From Chrysochromulina tobinii (taxonomy: Eukaryota; Haptophyta; Prymnesiales; Chrysochromulinaceae), in contig JWZX01003167.1 in the NCBI GenBank assembly GCA_001275005.1, positions 1 through 37,257 on the forward strand: a stretch of DNA of 37,257 nucleotides, written 5' to 3'. The notes below the pieces were generated by a model. It was not told where the DNA came from. It did not search any database and was given only the letters and a program-made list of their open reading frames with translations. This document shows positions 9,364 through 19,430 of the stretch, one piece after another. Position numbers and translations under genes: made by a program. Position 1 is the stretch's first letter. Each line of letters begins with the position of its first letter.

Positions 9364-10033
9364 ATGCGTAGAGACACGCTTGGTTTGGGCGCAACACGAC
9401 CATGGACTTTCGGCCAGCTCGCACCAACAAGCCCACTGGGACTGATGAATGTGAGTATCTGGTCCAAAGGTTTTCTACTCTTTCTTTGAGGTCCTCTTTG
9501 CTGGTTGTGGCGGCCAACGGTCAGGCGCAATGAACTCATGATCTCTTGCGTACAGGTCAAGTCTCTCGCTCACTCACTTCAGCTGCGACACTGTGGCTGG
9601 GTTCTGTTATTGCTGCTGTGTGTTGTTTGCGGCACGTCCATGTGCGCCCATGGGAATGAGGGGCTCGTGTTGGGGATGGATCTCTTCAATTGTCGCATGT
9701 CGACCCTAGATGATCGTAGGGCTGCTGATGAGAGCGGATGGGGGGCAGAGGGGGGAGGGCAAGGCTTTGGCGCAGCTCTGGAGTAATCTCAGCAAAGGGC
9801 GGATGTGTTCGTTGTTGCGTCTTGCGTGCGACCGGACAGGGGGACAAAACGGTCGCGCATGCCGAAATCGCATTCGAAATCAATAACAGGCCAAGGAGAT
9901 GTGAGACAAGATGTCATGACGTCGTGTCTCGCGTCCTCTCATGTTTTGATCCTGAGCCTCGACTCCGATTTTCCTCGCGTTTGGCCACTGTTTGGCCTGT
10001 AGAAAATCACCGGTACCGGTAAGTCACGCAAGA
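9364..10033. other. Intergenic region, one doubtful small ORF
   Basis: 670 bp after the CXXC gene. The only candidate is the 82-codon ORF listed at 9538. The rest is unstructured to my eye, apart from G-rich stretches near 9737-9760. Confidence 0.5.
9538..9786 (+). CDS. Doubtful small secreted-like ORF, 82 aa
   Basis: It starts at the ATG at 9538 and has a hydrophobic leader (WVLLLLLCVVCGTSMCA) that resembles a signal peptide, then a glycine-rich tail. I do not recognise it. No second line of evidence supports it, and it could be 3' UTR of the CXXC gene or an unspliced first exon. Confidence 0.15.
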   Translation: MISCVQVKSLAHSLQLRHCGWVLLLLLCVVCGTSMCAHGNEGLVLGMDLFNCRMSTLDDRRAADESGWGAEGGGQGFGAALE

Positions 10034-10502
10034 ATGCCGGCCTCTGCTGAAGTTGGCGTAGCGGAGCGGACGCTCAACTACACCGCGGGCGGCGTGGTTG
10101 CCGGCAGTCTGATCGGCCTCGCATCCGCGGCTTACAGCAAGCCCGCCGTCGGCGAGATGTCCCTCGCCTACGTGGGCAAAACGACGGGTGGCCACGCCGC
10201 TATGTTCGCGGCCATGGCGGGCATCTTCGCGGCGACTGATACCTTCCTCGACCAGTCGCGCGGCCACTCGGCGCTCAACTCGGTCGCTGCCGGGTGTGCA
10301 GCGGGCGCCGTCGTTGGCGCTCGGCAGGGCGACCCGACGAGGGCGGCATTTGGCTGTGCCCTCTTCGGCACCGTGCAAGCTTTCGGTGAGAACCTCATTA
10401 AATGTCCGCGCGCCCGCACGCTTTTTCGCTCACCCTCCCCCGTTGCTCATGTGTGCCGTCGCAGGCGCCCTGAGCCTGTGGTCGTCCGGTGGCGGGCACT
10501 GA
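10034..10502 (+). CDS. Tim17/22/23-family protein (NDUFA11-like), spliced
   Basis: Two exons, 10034-10385 and 10465-10502, give 129 aa. The protein has four glycine/alanine-rich hydrophobic segments in the Tim17/Tim22/Tim23 pattern: AGGVVAGSLIGLASAAYS, then GHAAMFAAMAGIFAATDTFLD, then NSVAAGCAAGAVVGARQGD, then a final GCALFGTVQAF helix. The size and lone domain fit NDUFA11/B14.7, a complex I accessory subunit of the inner mitochondrial membrane. A small import-translocase paralogue or a plastid-envelope relative is possible. Splicing the 79-nt intron turns a frame with a basic tail into a compact hydrophobic C terminus (GALSLWSSGGGH), which supports the intron. Confidence 0.75.
10386..10464 (+). 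other. Intron, 79 nt
   Basis: Donor TTCG|GTGAGA; acceptor after a pyrimidine-rich stretch, CGTCGCAG|GCGCC. Phase 1. Confidence 0.75.
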
Positions 10503-11101
10503 CTCCGTGCAACTGATTAGCGAAGCGTGTATTTGGGAGCCTGCCTGCATGAGGATGAGCGGGCGAGAAGGCAACGAAGAGGCATCTTACGGTGGACGTC
10601 CTTTCGTCGCGCAAGGGGCGCGCGCGGCGTGCAGTTGGAAGCAACTTCCGGCTGCAACACACGTCCCAAAGGACCCGGGCGCGTAGGTTGCGTGACCGGA
10701 ACCACGCGCCACGAAGAAGGCGCAGAAGGCGTCGCAGTCAAAGTTGTCATGCGGGAGGGTCATGCACGGTCTTGGTGCACGATCTGCTGAAGGTCGTCAG
10801 TATTTGGACCAATAATAGGGAAGTGTTCACACTCGGGATCAACCTACCGGGTCGGTTTTTTGATCGTCATCGTGCGGCTACGGCAGCCACGTTACACACC
10901 GACCGGTTGATGATGATGTCAATGATCTATGATGTGACGTACGAACGGTAACACAGAGCGCGCGAGGAAGGCGGATCACGGTCGCCCGAAATGTAACGAC
11001 CCGGACGATAAGCAATCAGGAACTAATCAGGAACTAGGGTACAACGAAGGTCGAAACGAAGGCAGGTCGATCAGCGAAAGTTGCTTCACAGGGTTTTCCC
11101 G
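10503..11101. other. Intergenic region
   Basis: 599 bp with no supported gene. It contains an exact tandem 11-mer (AATCAGGAACT at 11014-11024 and 11025-11035) shortly upstream of the next ATG, and no TATA box. Confidence 0.5.
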
Positions 11102-11664
11102 ATGCTTGCTCTTCGTGCGATACGTGAGCCAGCCGCGGCCAATTGGCCATCGCGGCCGGGTTCTGCGAGGTCATCGAGGCCGATGACAGCACGAGGGCCC
11201 GTCATCCTTGAGCGCCACTACATGCTGATCGGCCCGATGGAACTTCGATGCATCGGCAAGTCTCAGACCGTGGTGCACGATTGGGGCCAGCGTGGTCGTC
11301 CGCTGACTCCGCGGGAGAAGATGCCGTCGGTGTACAATGAGCCGCCGCGAGTACAGACGCCGCGCGAGTCTTGGCAAATGTCACCGCGGAGGGCGGTGCC
11401 GATGGGTACGTGGCGTTCCAGCGGACCGGCCAGCATCGGTAGCGAGTTTGAGCGCACTTTTGGTAGTCAGCAGACCGCAGACCTCACAGGCGACGCCCCC
11501 TACGCGGGAACAACGACTCCGGTGCGTTTTGTGCCATTTGACCTGTCTCCATCCGAAGCATCACGTTGCTCACCCCTTCCTTTGGCATGATGTGCGTTCA
11601 GGTGTGGTGTTCGACCGGGGCTGCCATCAATGCGAGCACGTCTCTATGCCGCTCGTTTCGTTAG
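11102..11664 (+). CDS. Hypothetical basic protein, possibly spliced
   Basis: I do not recognise it. From the ATG at 11102 the frame encodes an arginine/proline-rich protein with segments such as GPVILERHYMLIGPMELRC and RPLTPREKMPSVYNEPPR. An 80-nt GT-AG intron at 11522-11601 gives a 160-aa product ending at 11664; without splicing the ORF stops at 11590 (162 aa). The donor GTGCGT and acceptor TTCAG are good and the size matches other introns. The composition recalls unstructured cytoskeletal proteins, but that is only an impression. Further exons into the region before 12160 cannot be excluded. Confidence 0.4.
11522..11601 (+). other. Putative intron, 80 nt
   Basis: Donor CTCCG|GTGCGT; acceptor GCGTTCAG|GTG. 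Phase 0. Confidence 0.45.
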
Positions 11665-12160
11665 TGCACCGGCACAACCCCGGGGCCGAGGTCCCCCCTA
11701 CCCCGCCCCTGAGTTATTTTGCAGCTGTCGATCTGCAGGTCAACCGCGCAGCTGCCCGCGACTTGTACCCTGTGCCGGCCTGTGGGTGTGGAGTCCTTCT
11801 CGCCCTCCGCCGAGCGCCGTCCGCCGCCGCCCCGGGCGCCGGACCCCCGACGTCCGGTCCGCGTCCGGCCGGTGTGCGGATTCTGATTTTAATTTTCCTG
11901 TCCACGCGCCCAACCGAACACAGCATGCACCTTCGATCTCGTACAGATGCCGGTCTCGGCGCTCTCGATCTGCCGCATCGGGTACTCGGCGCGCGTACCC
12001 TGCAGTTCTCAGAGCAGGCAATCCGATCCACAGCGGTGCGGTGCCCGGCACCATACGCGGTCGTGCGGGTTGTCTCACAAATGATCAGTATGGAGCCGAC
12101 ACGACTGCGGATTGCATGGCTGACGTCGCGGTTTCTGCGCGACGCTCCCTAGGAAATAAG
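11665..12160. other. Intergenic region, very GC-rich
   Basis: 496 bp between a plus-strand and a minus-strand gene end. Open frames on both strands reflect the G+C content; none carries a recognisable motif. Confidence 0.45.
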
Positions 12161-13267
12161 TTAGAGCTTTGTCTGGAGCGCGTCGCTCACCTTCGACTTG
12201 AGCTCCGGGTGCGGCGCGAGCGCTGAGTCGGTGCCGATCTCCCACCAGTCGGGGCTCACCTTGGCGTACCAGTCGATGGTCTTCTGCAGGCCCTCCTCGA
12301 AGGACATTTTGGGCGCCCAGCCGAGCTGGTGCAGCTTGTCGGAGCTGATGTAGTAGCGCACGTCGTTGAAGGCGCGATCCCCGACGAAAGAGATGTGCTC
12401 CTTCGGATCCGAGCAATCGGGCTTGAGTGCCTTGACGAGACGTTGGGCGACCTCGAGGTTGGTGAATTCGGTCTCGCACCCGATGTTGTACGTCTCGCCA
12501 TCGACGCCCTTGTGCAGGATCGTCATGAAGGCCGCGGCCACGTCGCCCACGTAGATATAGTGGCGGCTGTTGCTGCCGTCGCCGTGGATGCAGCACGGCA
12601 TGCCGCCGAGCAGCCGGCGCACAAACTTGGGGATCACTTTCTCCGGGAACTGGTGCGGGCCGAAGACGTTATTGCCACGCGTGATGATCACGGGAAGCTT
12701 GAAGGAGTGGTAGTACGGCTTGACGATGTTCTCGGCCGCCGCCTTGGTCGCCGCGTACGGGTTCGTCGGCTCGAGTACGTCCGTCTCGACGCGACGGATG
12801 TCGTCGCCGACCGTGCCGTAGACCTCGTCCGTGGAGACGTGGATGAAGCGCTTGATGCCGTGCACCTTGGCGGCCTCCACGAGCACGTGCGAGCCCATCA
12901 CATTGTTCTCGGTGAATGCGAACGAATTGCCAAAGGAGTTGTCGACGTGTGTCTGGGCGGCGGCATGGATGATGGTGTCAATACATTCCGTCTCGAGCAC
13001 GTACTTGATGAGGTCGGCGGAGAGCAAGTTGCCTTTGATGAACTTGAAGTTCGGGCAATCCTTAACCTCGTTCAGGTTTTTCAGGCTGCTGCAGTAATCG
13101 AGCTTGTCGAAGCATACGACCTTGTATTCGGGAAACTGCTTCACGAGCTGGATGACGACGTGCGATGCGATGAAGCCCGCGCCGCCGGTGACCATGATGT
13201 TCTTCGGGGTGTAGGAACCCACCAGCACTTCTTTGACTTCTTTCTTCTGCTTCTTGACGCCCGACAT
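12161..13267 (-). CDS. NDP-glucose 4,6-dehydratase (RHM/RmlB type)
   Basis: Single-exon, 368 aa from the ATG at 13267; a longer frame to 13411 would need a GTG start. It is an extended SDR enzyme that makes the 4-keto-6-deoxy sugar nucleotide from dTDP- or UDP-glucose, the first step to rhamnose. The NAD-binding motif TGGAGFIASH is at residues 27-36, the dehydratase triad T146-D147-E148 (HVSTDEVYG) is intact, and the catalytic YAATK (Y171, K175) is present. The substrate-binding region follows with RGNNVFGPHQFPEKVIPKF. Length matches stand-alone dehydratases or the N-terminal half of plant RHM enzymes; no epimerase/reductase half follows. A lysine-rich N terminus and no signal peptide suggest a cytosolic enzyme. 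It probably feeds cell-surface glycan synthesis, with a glycosyltransferase next door. Confidence 0.93.
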   Translation of the reverse strand: MSGVKKQKKEVKEVLVGSYTPKNIMVTGGAGFIASHVVIQLVKQFPEYKVVCFDKLDYCSSLKNLNEVKDCPNFKFIKGNLLSADLIKYVLETECIDTIIHAAAQTHVDNSFGNSFAFTENNVMGSHVLVEAAKVHGIKRFIHVSTDEVYGTVGDDIRRVETDVLEPTNPYAATKAAAENIVKPYYHSFKLPVIITRGNNVFGPHQFPEKVIPKFVRRLLGGMPCCIHGDGSNSRHYIYVGDVAAAFMTILHKGVDGETYNIGCETEFTNLEVAQRLVKALKPDCSDPKEHISFVGDRAFNDVRYYISSDKLHQLGWAPKMSFEEGLQKTIDWYAKVSPDWWEIGTDSALAPHPELKSKVSDALQTKL

Positions 13268-13906
13268 TGCAGCACTATGCCGCTTTTCGGGTTCGCGTCC
13301 GCGGGAGAGTTGATTCTTCCTTTTCTTGCCGTTAGCCTGCTCCTGCTGTGAAACACCGCTGTCCGACACGAGGCGTGAATGTGTGAGTGCGTCTGTAATG
13401 CGTCTGCTCACGGACGCTCACGCCAAATTAAAATGAAAAGAAAACTGTTTTGTAGTCTACAACCGCACATCAGACGCTGTGCACCCATATGTGTGCACCT
13501 GACAATTCTCAATTGTGTCGGCTGACGTGCGAGCTCTCACTTATTCTGATCGGCGAGTAGATCGTTGAAGATTTTTGGGCCGGCGACAACTTGACGCAAG
13601 GCTCATGTCGAAGGCTCATGCAGCGAACTTAACAGCGATAACTGGGAAAGCGTGGTGTGTTCCGTGCGTGTGCGCTGGTTCCTGTGTACAAGCTGTGGCG
13701 CGCGTCACCGTCAGCGCGTGCCGTACTACGAACTACTATACAAGTTCGCCCTGTCCAACAAGTACCCTCCAAGCGGACCGCCTGCGCGAGCTTCCGCAAC
13801 CCCCTTCCACATTCACACAACATTCACACCCGCTCACTTTATGAATGCGGAAGGGGACACATGGAACGGTGGAACGTGCCGGTGGAAGGTTAGGTGGAAG
13901 GTGTTC
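13268..13906. other. Intergenic region
   Basis: 639 bp holding the promoter of the dehydratase and the 3' flank of the glycosyltransferase (both minus). It has a small palindrome, ACAATT-CTC-AATTGT (13502-13516), and loosely repeated GGTGGAA words near 13868-13902. I see no gene. Confidence 0.5.
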
Positions 13907-14935
13907 TTATGGACCTCCCTTGTAGTTGTTATCGGGAAGGTTCGTCATCAGCGAGGTCACGTGCTGCCCAACAGTCCCTTCCAGAGACGAGGTGACGTTG
14001 TCCATTCCACGCCATCCAGCATGGTACACGAAGCAATGCGAGATGATCATCTCCGCGTGGGTTCGGCCTTTGGCCGCTCGGAACGGCGTGTACCAATACT
14101 TGCGCAGAGACTTGTTCTGGCACGTCAGGATGTGCGTGTCGACCTGCGTGAACGTCTGCACCATCGGAGTAGTGGCGCCACTGATACTCTTGATCTCGCC
14201 CCCGGCCGCCTTCATGAGAACACGCGTCGACATGGTGTAGTGGCGCATCGTGTCAAAGCTGCGGTGGGCCACATAGGTCATGGGCATGGGCTGCATGAGG
14301 CGGAGTGTGCGCTCGAGCAACGGGTGTTGCCGTTCAAAGAGGAGGAGGCAGTTGCACACGCAAGTGAATGGCCGTCCGTTACGATCTCGAAAGGGGTCCT
14401 TTCCCAGGCCCTCGAGGCAGCTGAAACTGTGTGAGTCGCCTGCATAGTCGACGCCCATTCGGTTCTGCAACGCAGGCACGAGCAGCGGCCGCAGCACGAT
14501 CATGTCAAAGTCGAGGTACAACCCACCAAAGCGAAAGACCAGAAAGTAGCGCATCCATTCGGAGAGCAGCGTCAAGAAGGCCTTGTGCCCCGTGACCTTT
14601 CTGCCAATGGCGTTCCATGTGGCTTGACTGGGCAGTTGGTCCTCGGACACGCGCGTAGACTGGAAGACGGCGTCGATCGCAGCCTGTAAGAGCAGACCTT
14701 GGTCCGCGCCAGGATAGCCCAAGCTGAGAGCTGTGCAGTTGTACCTCACGAGCTCCACAACGAACCCCCTTGAGCGTGGGTACGGTGCTAGCACGTGATT
14801 GGCGTCCAAAGAGTTGGAATATATAGAGACCTTGGCGGCAGGATGGTGGACAAGCGCACTGCTGATGCTGTTGAAGTGCCCCTTGTGCAGGGTGGGTCTC
14901 CCCTCCCAGAAGAAGAAGACGTTTTGTTGCTCCAT
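13907..14935 (-). CDS. DXD glycosyltransferase (GT32/A4GALT-like)
   Basis: Single-exon, 342 aa from the ATG at 14935. The core motif SEWMRYFLVFRFGGLYLDFD at residues 125-144 is the glycosyltransferase sugar-binding region with the DXD metal/nucleotide-sugar site D142-F-D144. An N-terminal strand (NVFFFWEG) begins the Rossmann-like fold immediately. Late motifs include HCFVYHAGWRGMD, with a conserved-looking His/Trp cluster. Enzymes of this type act in the Golgi and normally carry a signal anchor. None is visible here, so an upstream exon may be missing or the enzyme may be cytosolic. The acceptor is unknown. It is head to head with the MKKS-like gene. Confidence 0.85.
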   Translation of the reverse strand: MEQQNVFFFWEGRPTLHKGHFNSISSALVHHPAAKVSIYSNSLDANHVLAPYPRSRGFVVELVRYNCTALSLGYPGADQGLLLQAAIDAVFQSTRVSEDQLPSQATWNAIGRKVTGHKAFLTLLSEWMRYFLVFRFGGLYLDFDMIVLRPLLVPALQNRMGVDYAGDSHSFSCLEGLGKDPFRDRNGRPFTCVCNCLLLFERQHPLLERTLRLMQPMPMTYVAHRSFDTMRHYTMSTRVLMKAAGGEIKSISGATTPMVQTFTQVDTHILTCQNKSLRKYWYTPFRAAKGRTHAEMIISHCFVYHAGWRGMDNVTSSLEGTVGQHVTSLMTNLPDNNYKGGP

Positions 14936-15148
14936 GTCCCGGCTCGTCGGTTGGAGTGGCGAGCGCGGGGATCGCCTCTTTGATGCTGGAACGTCAGATT
15001 TTCTGTCCTTCCCTGCCCGCGTTCGCTGGGGTCCTCGCGCGTGTTGAACTCAGTCATCAACTTCTGACTCACACATGTGCATGCAATCAACAAACGATTC
15101 TTGAAGCTCGTACGCACAAAACGCGTTGGGTTGATGTGAGATCATTAC
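14936..15148. promoter_or_regulatory. Divergent promoter region
   Basis: 213 bp between the glycosyltransferase ATG (-) and the first ATG of the MKKS-like gene (+). No TATA box; contains CACACATGTGCATGCA, a partly palindromic E-box-like stretch near 15072. Confidence 0.35.
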
Positions 15149-18100
15149 ATGACCCTTTATGCTTATCAGCGCGTGACCCCAAACCAAAGGTCTAATAACC
15201 TGTCAACATTCACAGTCCCCAACATCAATTTCCACATGCAGGGTACAATTGCGAGCGTCGCAGCGCTCCGCGCTGCCGCGCACTGCGTGCGCTCTTTGCT
15301 CCCTCCATCATGTGCGCTCAAGTGCCTCGAGCAATCAGACGGCCACCTGATCACCGGAAGCGCGATGGCCGTTCTCGGTCATATAGCCAGTTCTCATCCT
15401 GCAGTGATGCTCCTGCTCGAGGCGTGCGAGGGATTGCAGCAGACGCACGGATGTGGAATGTCGTATTTGATTGAGCTCGTCGCCGAGCTCTCTACCGCTG
15501 CCCTCTCCTTGCATGAGCAGGGATTTGCAATGCGTGCAGTCCTACGCAGCCTGCGGAGCGCCGTGCGATCTGCTGTGGCTGTCCTCAATGGGATCACGCT
15601 GCCCTTGCCGACATTGCCAACGTGTGAGCCATGGCAATTCTCAAACCTAGCGGCACCGTCGCCGCCGCCATCACCTCCAGCTACCGCGTTGGCCAGCGAT
15701 GATGATGTGGCGTGGTTCTTTGACTCGGCACCGGAAACGGCCAGCAGCTCGAATGCTGCCCGAGCGCCGAGTGCGGTCGGAGCGCCGAGTACCGCTGGTG
15801 CACCGCTCGACAGCACGTGCGGTGACGGTGTGCTGGTCTCCGAGCTCAAGGAGCGCGGTAACGAGATGCTCCGGCTCGGGCGGCTCATCGAGGCCGTCAC
15901 GTTGTACTCGGCGGCGATCGCACGTGCAGAAGAGCCGCGGCTCGGCAACATGCGGGGCGCCTTACTGCCCACAGACTCAGCCGGGACGGATGCTGTGGCG
16001 CTCGCGACGGCGCTCGCGACGTTGCTGTCGAACCGGTCGCTTGCGTACGCGCGGCTCTCGCAGGCCGACCTCGCACTCGAGGATGCGCGCCGCGCTGTGG
16101 TACTCGCGCCGACGTATAGCAAGGCGCATCACCGGCTGGGCGCGTCGCTGCTGCTGCTCGGCAAGGAGAAGGAGGCACGTGGCAGCTTGGCGACTGCTGC
16201 GCTGCTGGCTCGTCGGACGGCGCACACGGATGGGCATGAGGCGACGCCAACACCGTCACATCCGCCGTCGCCACGTCCGTTGCAACCGCCGCCACCGACT
16301 CCGTCCGAACCTCTACGCACACCGCCGCCGCCATCGACTCGGAGCTTGACGGGACCCTTCAGGTGCTCGGTACGGCGCTCGCACACGGGGCGGCGCGTGA
16401 GATGTGCCTTGCCATCGAGTGTGCCGTGCTGCTCGGCCCAGTGCCGTGGTCAGCGCTCTCACACGCTGTGCGCATCCACCGACTCGTGGGCTGTGCGGCA
16501 TCACGCAGCGCGGTGGGGCGCGGGTTGCTCGTGCCCCTCACGCCGCAGCAGCGCTCGGCCGCCGTTAACCTCCTAGTCGGGCGCGATGACTGTGTCGCAA
16601 GCCGAGGGCCGCCGCCACTTCCGCCATCGCCACTTCCGCCATCGTCAGCCGTGCCACCCACCCCCTCGCCACCGCAGCCCGTGTCCGAACAGCCCGGGGC
16701 TCAACATGAGGAGCCAAGCTGCTGTTTCGAGCGTAAAGGAAGCCCTCGTGAGCATGCGCGTCTCGCGGACGGCGCCCTCGACGCGGCCTTTGAGACAAGT
16801 GACGGAGGTCTGCCCGCCTTTAGCATCCAGGTCGCCATTCTGGATGCCGATCTGCCTGCGCAGGGCGCCGCGCGAGAGGGCGAGTTCGCAGCGGCTCCCG
16901 TTCGCTGGCTCCACGACGGAGGTGGCACCGACGGGGTGCACACTGTCGGGGTGCACACTGACAGGGTGCACAGCGACGGGAGCAATCTGTGTGAAGATGC
17001 TGCCGCGTCGCTCGCGACGGCGCTTCGAGCCGCCGGCGTGGCGCTCGTGCTCGTGCGTGGCGCGGTAGATGCGCGCGTGAGGGCGTGCTGCGAGGAACAA
17101 CGCGTGCTCATGCTGCAAGGCGTGGGGCCGCAGACGCTGTACGCCCTATGCGCCGCGGCTCGCTGCATGCCGTTGCGGGATGCGCGCGCGTTGCGCAAGC
17201 TCGACAGCTCTCAGACGGTTTGGCTCGAGGGGCGGCTGGTGCAAGCCGGCACGCTGCCCCCGGAGGACGCTCCGGTCGTTAGGCGCGTGGGCCATACGGC
17301 CGGGTTGGAGGAGGCCCTTGGCGACAGCTACCTGCTGCTACGGGTGGACAAGCGGCTGTGTCGGTACCGCGCCGAGAAGAGACACTCGCCCACGGCGCCC
17401 ACGGCGGCCCTGGGGCTCGCGGGCCGCGGGCCGACAGCGACGGTGCTCGCGTGCGGCCATACCAATGACTTGGCTGCCGAGACAGAGCGACGTGTCCGGA
17501 GCTGCCTGCAACGACTGCGCGGAGCGCTTGAGAGTGGCCGAGTGCTGCCTGGCGCGGGAGCTTCGGAACTTGCTTGCGCGGTGGCGCTGGAGCACGAGGC
17601 CTCTTTGTGCCTCAGCAGCGCGCCCGCACATTCGGGGGCAGCCGACGCAGCTGAAGGCCACGGGGCAAATAAGCCCACGGAACTGCACGCGCTCGCTCCA
17701 CTCGCGTGCCTCTTAGAGGCTGAAGCACGCCGCCACCTGGGCCATAGCCTGTGCGAGCTCGTCGCACACGTGGGCGAGAGCAGCGGCCTGGCCCGAGACG
17801 AGATGGACACTCGCATCGCCGTGGGCCTTGCCAGGTGGCGTACGCAACTTGACTCAGCTGCTGATACCGCGGAGGGCGCCGCCCGTCGAATGGTGCATGG
17901 CGTGCCGTGGCGTGAGACCGGCTGGTGCCCTTTAGAAGATCTCATGAGCTCTGAGGGGGGGTCGGCGGTTGCAGCTGGCAGCGCTGCGAACAATAGCGGG
18001 CGGCCTCGGGCAGTGGACGAGCTCGGCTCCAAGGTATCGGCGCTGCACGCTAGCCTTGATGTGCTGCAGCAGGTGCTGCTCTCGGATGTCATCATCGGGA

Positions 18101-18165
18101 GCAAGCACTTTCTGGGGTCGTCGTCACTATCTGGGCCTCGAGGTCGAGCCGGCGATGATCTGTAG
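15149..18165 (+). CDS. MKKS: MKKS/BBS6-like chaperonin with inserted TPR domain
   Basis: Roughly 1,000 aa, against about 570 for usual MKKS. Residues ~35-150 look like the first half of a group II chaperonin equatorial domain (DGHLITG, then SSHPAVMLLLEA, then a long helix). Residues ~228-355 are a TPR domain that keeps all five carboxylate-clamp positions: K234, N238, N295, K325, R329. The remainder, in a second frame from about 16.25 kb, resumes the chaperonin fold: VGRGLLVPLTPQQR, an apical-domain core VALVLVRGAVD...LQGVGPQTLYAL, TATVLACGHTNDLAAETER, and the equatorial ESGRVLPGAGASELACAVALE. MKKS assembles the BBSome with BBS10 and BBS12; it lacks normal ATPase motifs, as here. BBS10 is an alternative assignment. 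The start could be 15149 or 15236. The frame changes between 16240 and 16345. Confidence 0.7.
16240..16345 (+). other. Frame-change zone in MKKS-like gene
   Basis: Upstream coding is in one frame (TPR helix ending …AALLARRTA) and downstream coding is one base out of phase (…GTLQVLGTALAHGAAREM). The zone is low complexity, made of CCGCC/CCACC words, with no GT-AG pair of the right phase that I could find. A one-base deletion or error in this repetitive stretch is the simplest explanation. Confidence 0.5.
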
Positions 18166-18466
18166 ATAATCTGTAGATCGCACGTCCATCCATCTGTATT
18201 CGGGTTTCAGGCGACACACGCTGTCGCGGTCCCCGCGCGGGCGCATGCCGTGCGATCAGCGAGTCGCATCATGCGATCATGTGGCGCGAGTCCGGTGATC
18301 GGTTCACGTCGAGTCCACCGTCCGTTCCGCGTCGCACGTCTCGGACGGCGCGCCGGCACGCGGTATACGACGGTCGCGGTCGTGTTAACCGTATAGGTGT
18401 AGGTTAGTTACATACGTGTGGCCCTTTATGCAAATATTGCACTGGCATTGCACAACCCTCAACCAG
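18166..18466. other. Intergenic region between convergent genes
   Basis: 301 bp with no gene visible. The word ATCTGTAGAT occurs twice in tandem right over the MKKS stop codon. Confidence 0.5.
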
Positions 18467-19231
18467 TCAAAAGCCGAAGCGCCGCTCTTCTTTCGCCTTC
18501 CGGTCATTATAACCTCCGCTCGTTGCGGTCGCCTGCACTAGTTGTGCCTCGCTTTTCGTCCCCCCCGCATCGACGCGTTCAGTGAGCGCAGGCCAGGCCG
18601 CGACTGCATACCCCATCGCCGAAGTGCAGGTCAGAATCGCGGCGACGTACAGCAGCAGCAGACCCACCTGACGAATGACTTGGTCGGTGCCGGACCGAGC
18701 AAGCAAAAGCAGTGTAAGCGCCGTCATTTGCGTGGCAGTCTTCACCTTGCCCTGCCACCCGACAGCCACCACAGCGCCCTGCCCACGCGCACCCATCCAT
18801 TCGCGCAGCGCGGACACGGCCACTTCGCGACACACGATGATGGCCGTGGGCAATGAGACCACCGCGCCCAGTGCACCACTTAGTAGCACAAGGCAAGTGC
18901 ACACGAGAAGCTTGTCGGCCACGGGATCCAGAAAGGCACCAAGCGGCGAAGCTGCCCCCCATCGTCTTGCGAGATATCCGTCGAGCCAGTCTGTTGCTGC
19001 ACACGCCGCAAAGATGGCAGCCGGAGCACGTGCTGCCGTGCTGGAGCGGCCGCGGAAGCAGAAGGCAGCGGCAAGGAGAGGAATAGCAAGCACGCGCCCA
19101 CAGGTGAGTGCATTTGGCACACCCTGCCGCCAGTCGTCGATGGTTGTAACCTGGGCAGCAAACACGCTACGGCTCACGCAGAGGCGCACAGGTGCGCTCA
19201 GCGGCATCGGCGTAAAAAGGAGTTGCCGCAT
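18467..19231 (-). CDS. pgsA: Phosphatidylglycerophosphate synthase
   Basis: Single-exon, 254 aa from the ATG at 19231. It transfers phosphatidyl from CDP-diacylglycerol to glycerol-3-phosphate, the committed step to phosphatidylglycerol and cardiolipin. The CDP-alcohol phosphotransferase signature D-x2-DG-x2-AR-x8-G-x3-D-x3-D is complete at residues 81-106 (DWLDGYLARR ... GAFLDPVAD). Residues 36-49 read WRQGVPNALTCGRV, the usual PgsA N-terminal helix with PN-x-LT-x-xR. About 30 residues precede it, rich in Arg/Ser/hydrophobics, consistent with targeting to plastid or mitochondrion. Several membrane helices follow. The C-terminal ~25 residues are polar. The divergent partner is a glycosyltransferase. 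Confidence 0.92.
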   Translation of the reverse strand: MRQLLFTPMPLSAPVRLCVSRSVFAAQVTTIDDWRQGVPNALTCGRVLAIPLLAAAFCFRGRSSTAARAPAAIFAACAATDWLDGYLARRWGAASPLGAFLDPVADKLLVCTCLVLLSGALGAVVSLPTAIIVCREVAVSALREWMGARGQGAVVAVGWQGKVKTATQMTALTLLLLARSGTDQVIRQVGLLLLYVAAILTCTSAMGYAVAAWPALTERVDAGGTKSEAQLVQATATSGGYNDRKAKEERRFGF

Positions 19232-19430
19232 GTGAATTCCTGTGGAGATGCGGATCTCGGGTTTCGTCACACATGCGCCTGACACAATCAGAGCGCATTA
19301 TGAGTGGTTACGGGTTTGAAAGTGCAGCCTATACGGCCTTTTGGTCCCCGGCTCTCCCCGCGCTGTGCATTCCTCCCGCGCCGACGCCGACCGTCCGGCC
19401 GCAGGTGTGTGTTGGTGCGAGGCCCCTAGT
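19232..19430. promoter_or_regulatory. Divergent promoter region
   Basis: 199 bp between the ATGs of the PGP synthase (-) and the glycosyltransferase (+). TATA-less to my eye. Confidence 0.35.

Noticed and set aside
12329-13351. 340-codon plus-strand ORF opposite the 4,6-dehydratase
   Set aside because: It is antisense to a gene with intact catalytic motifs; it is open only because of GC-biased codon use.
13652-14434. 260-codon plus-strand ORF across the glycosyltransferase 3' half
   Set aside because: Antisense to the GT; no recognisable domain.
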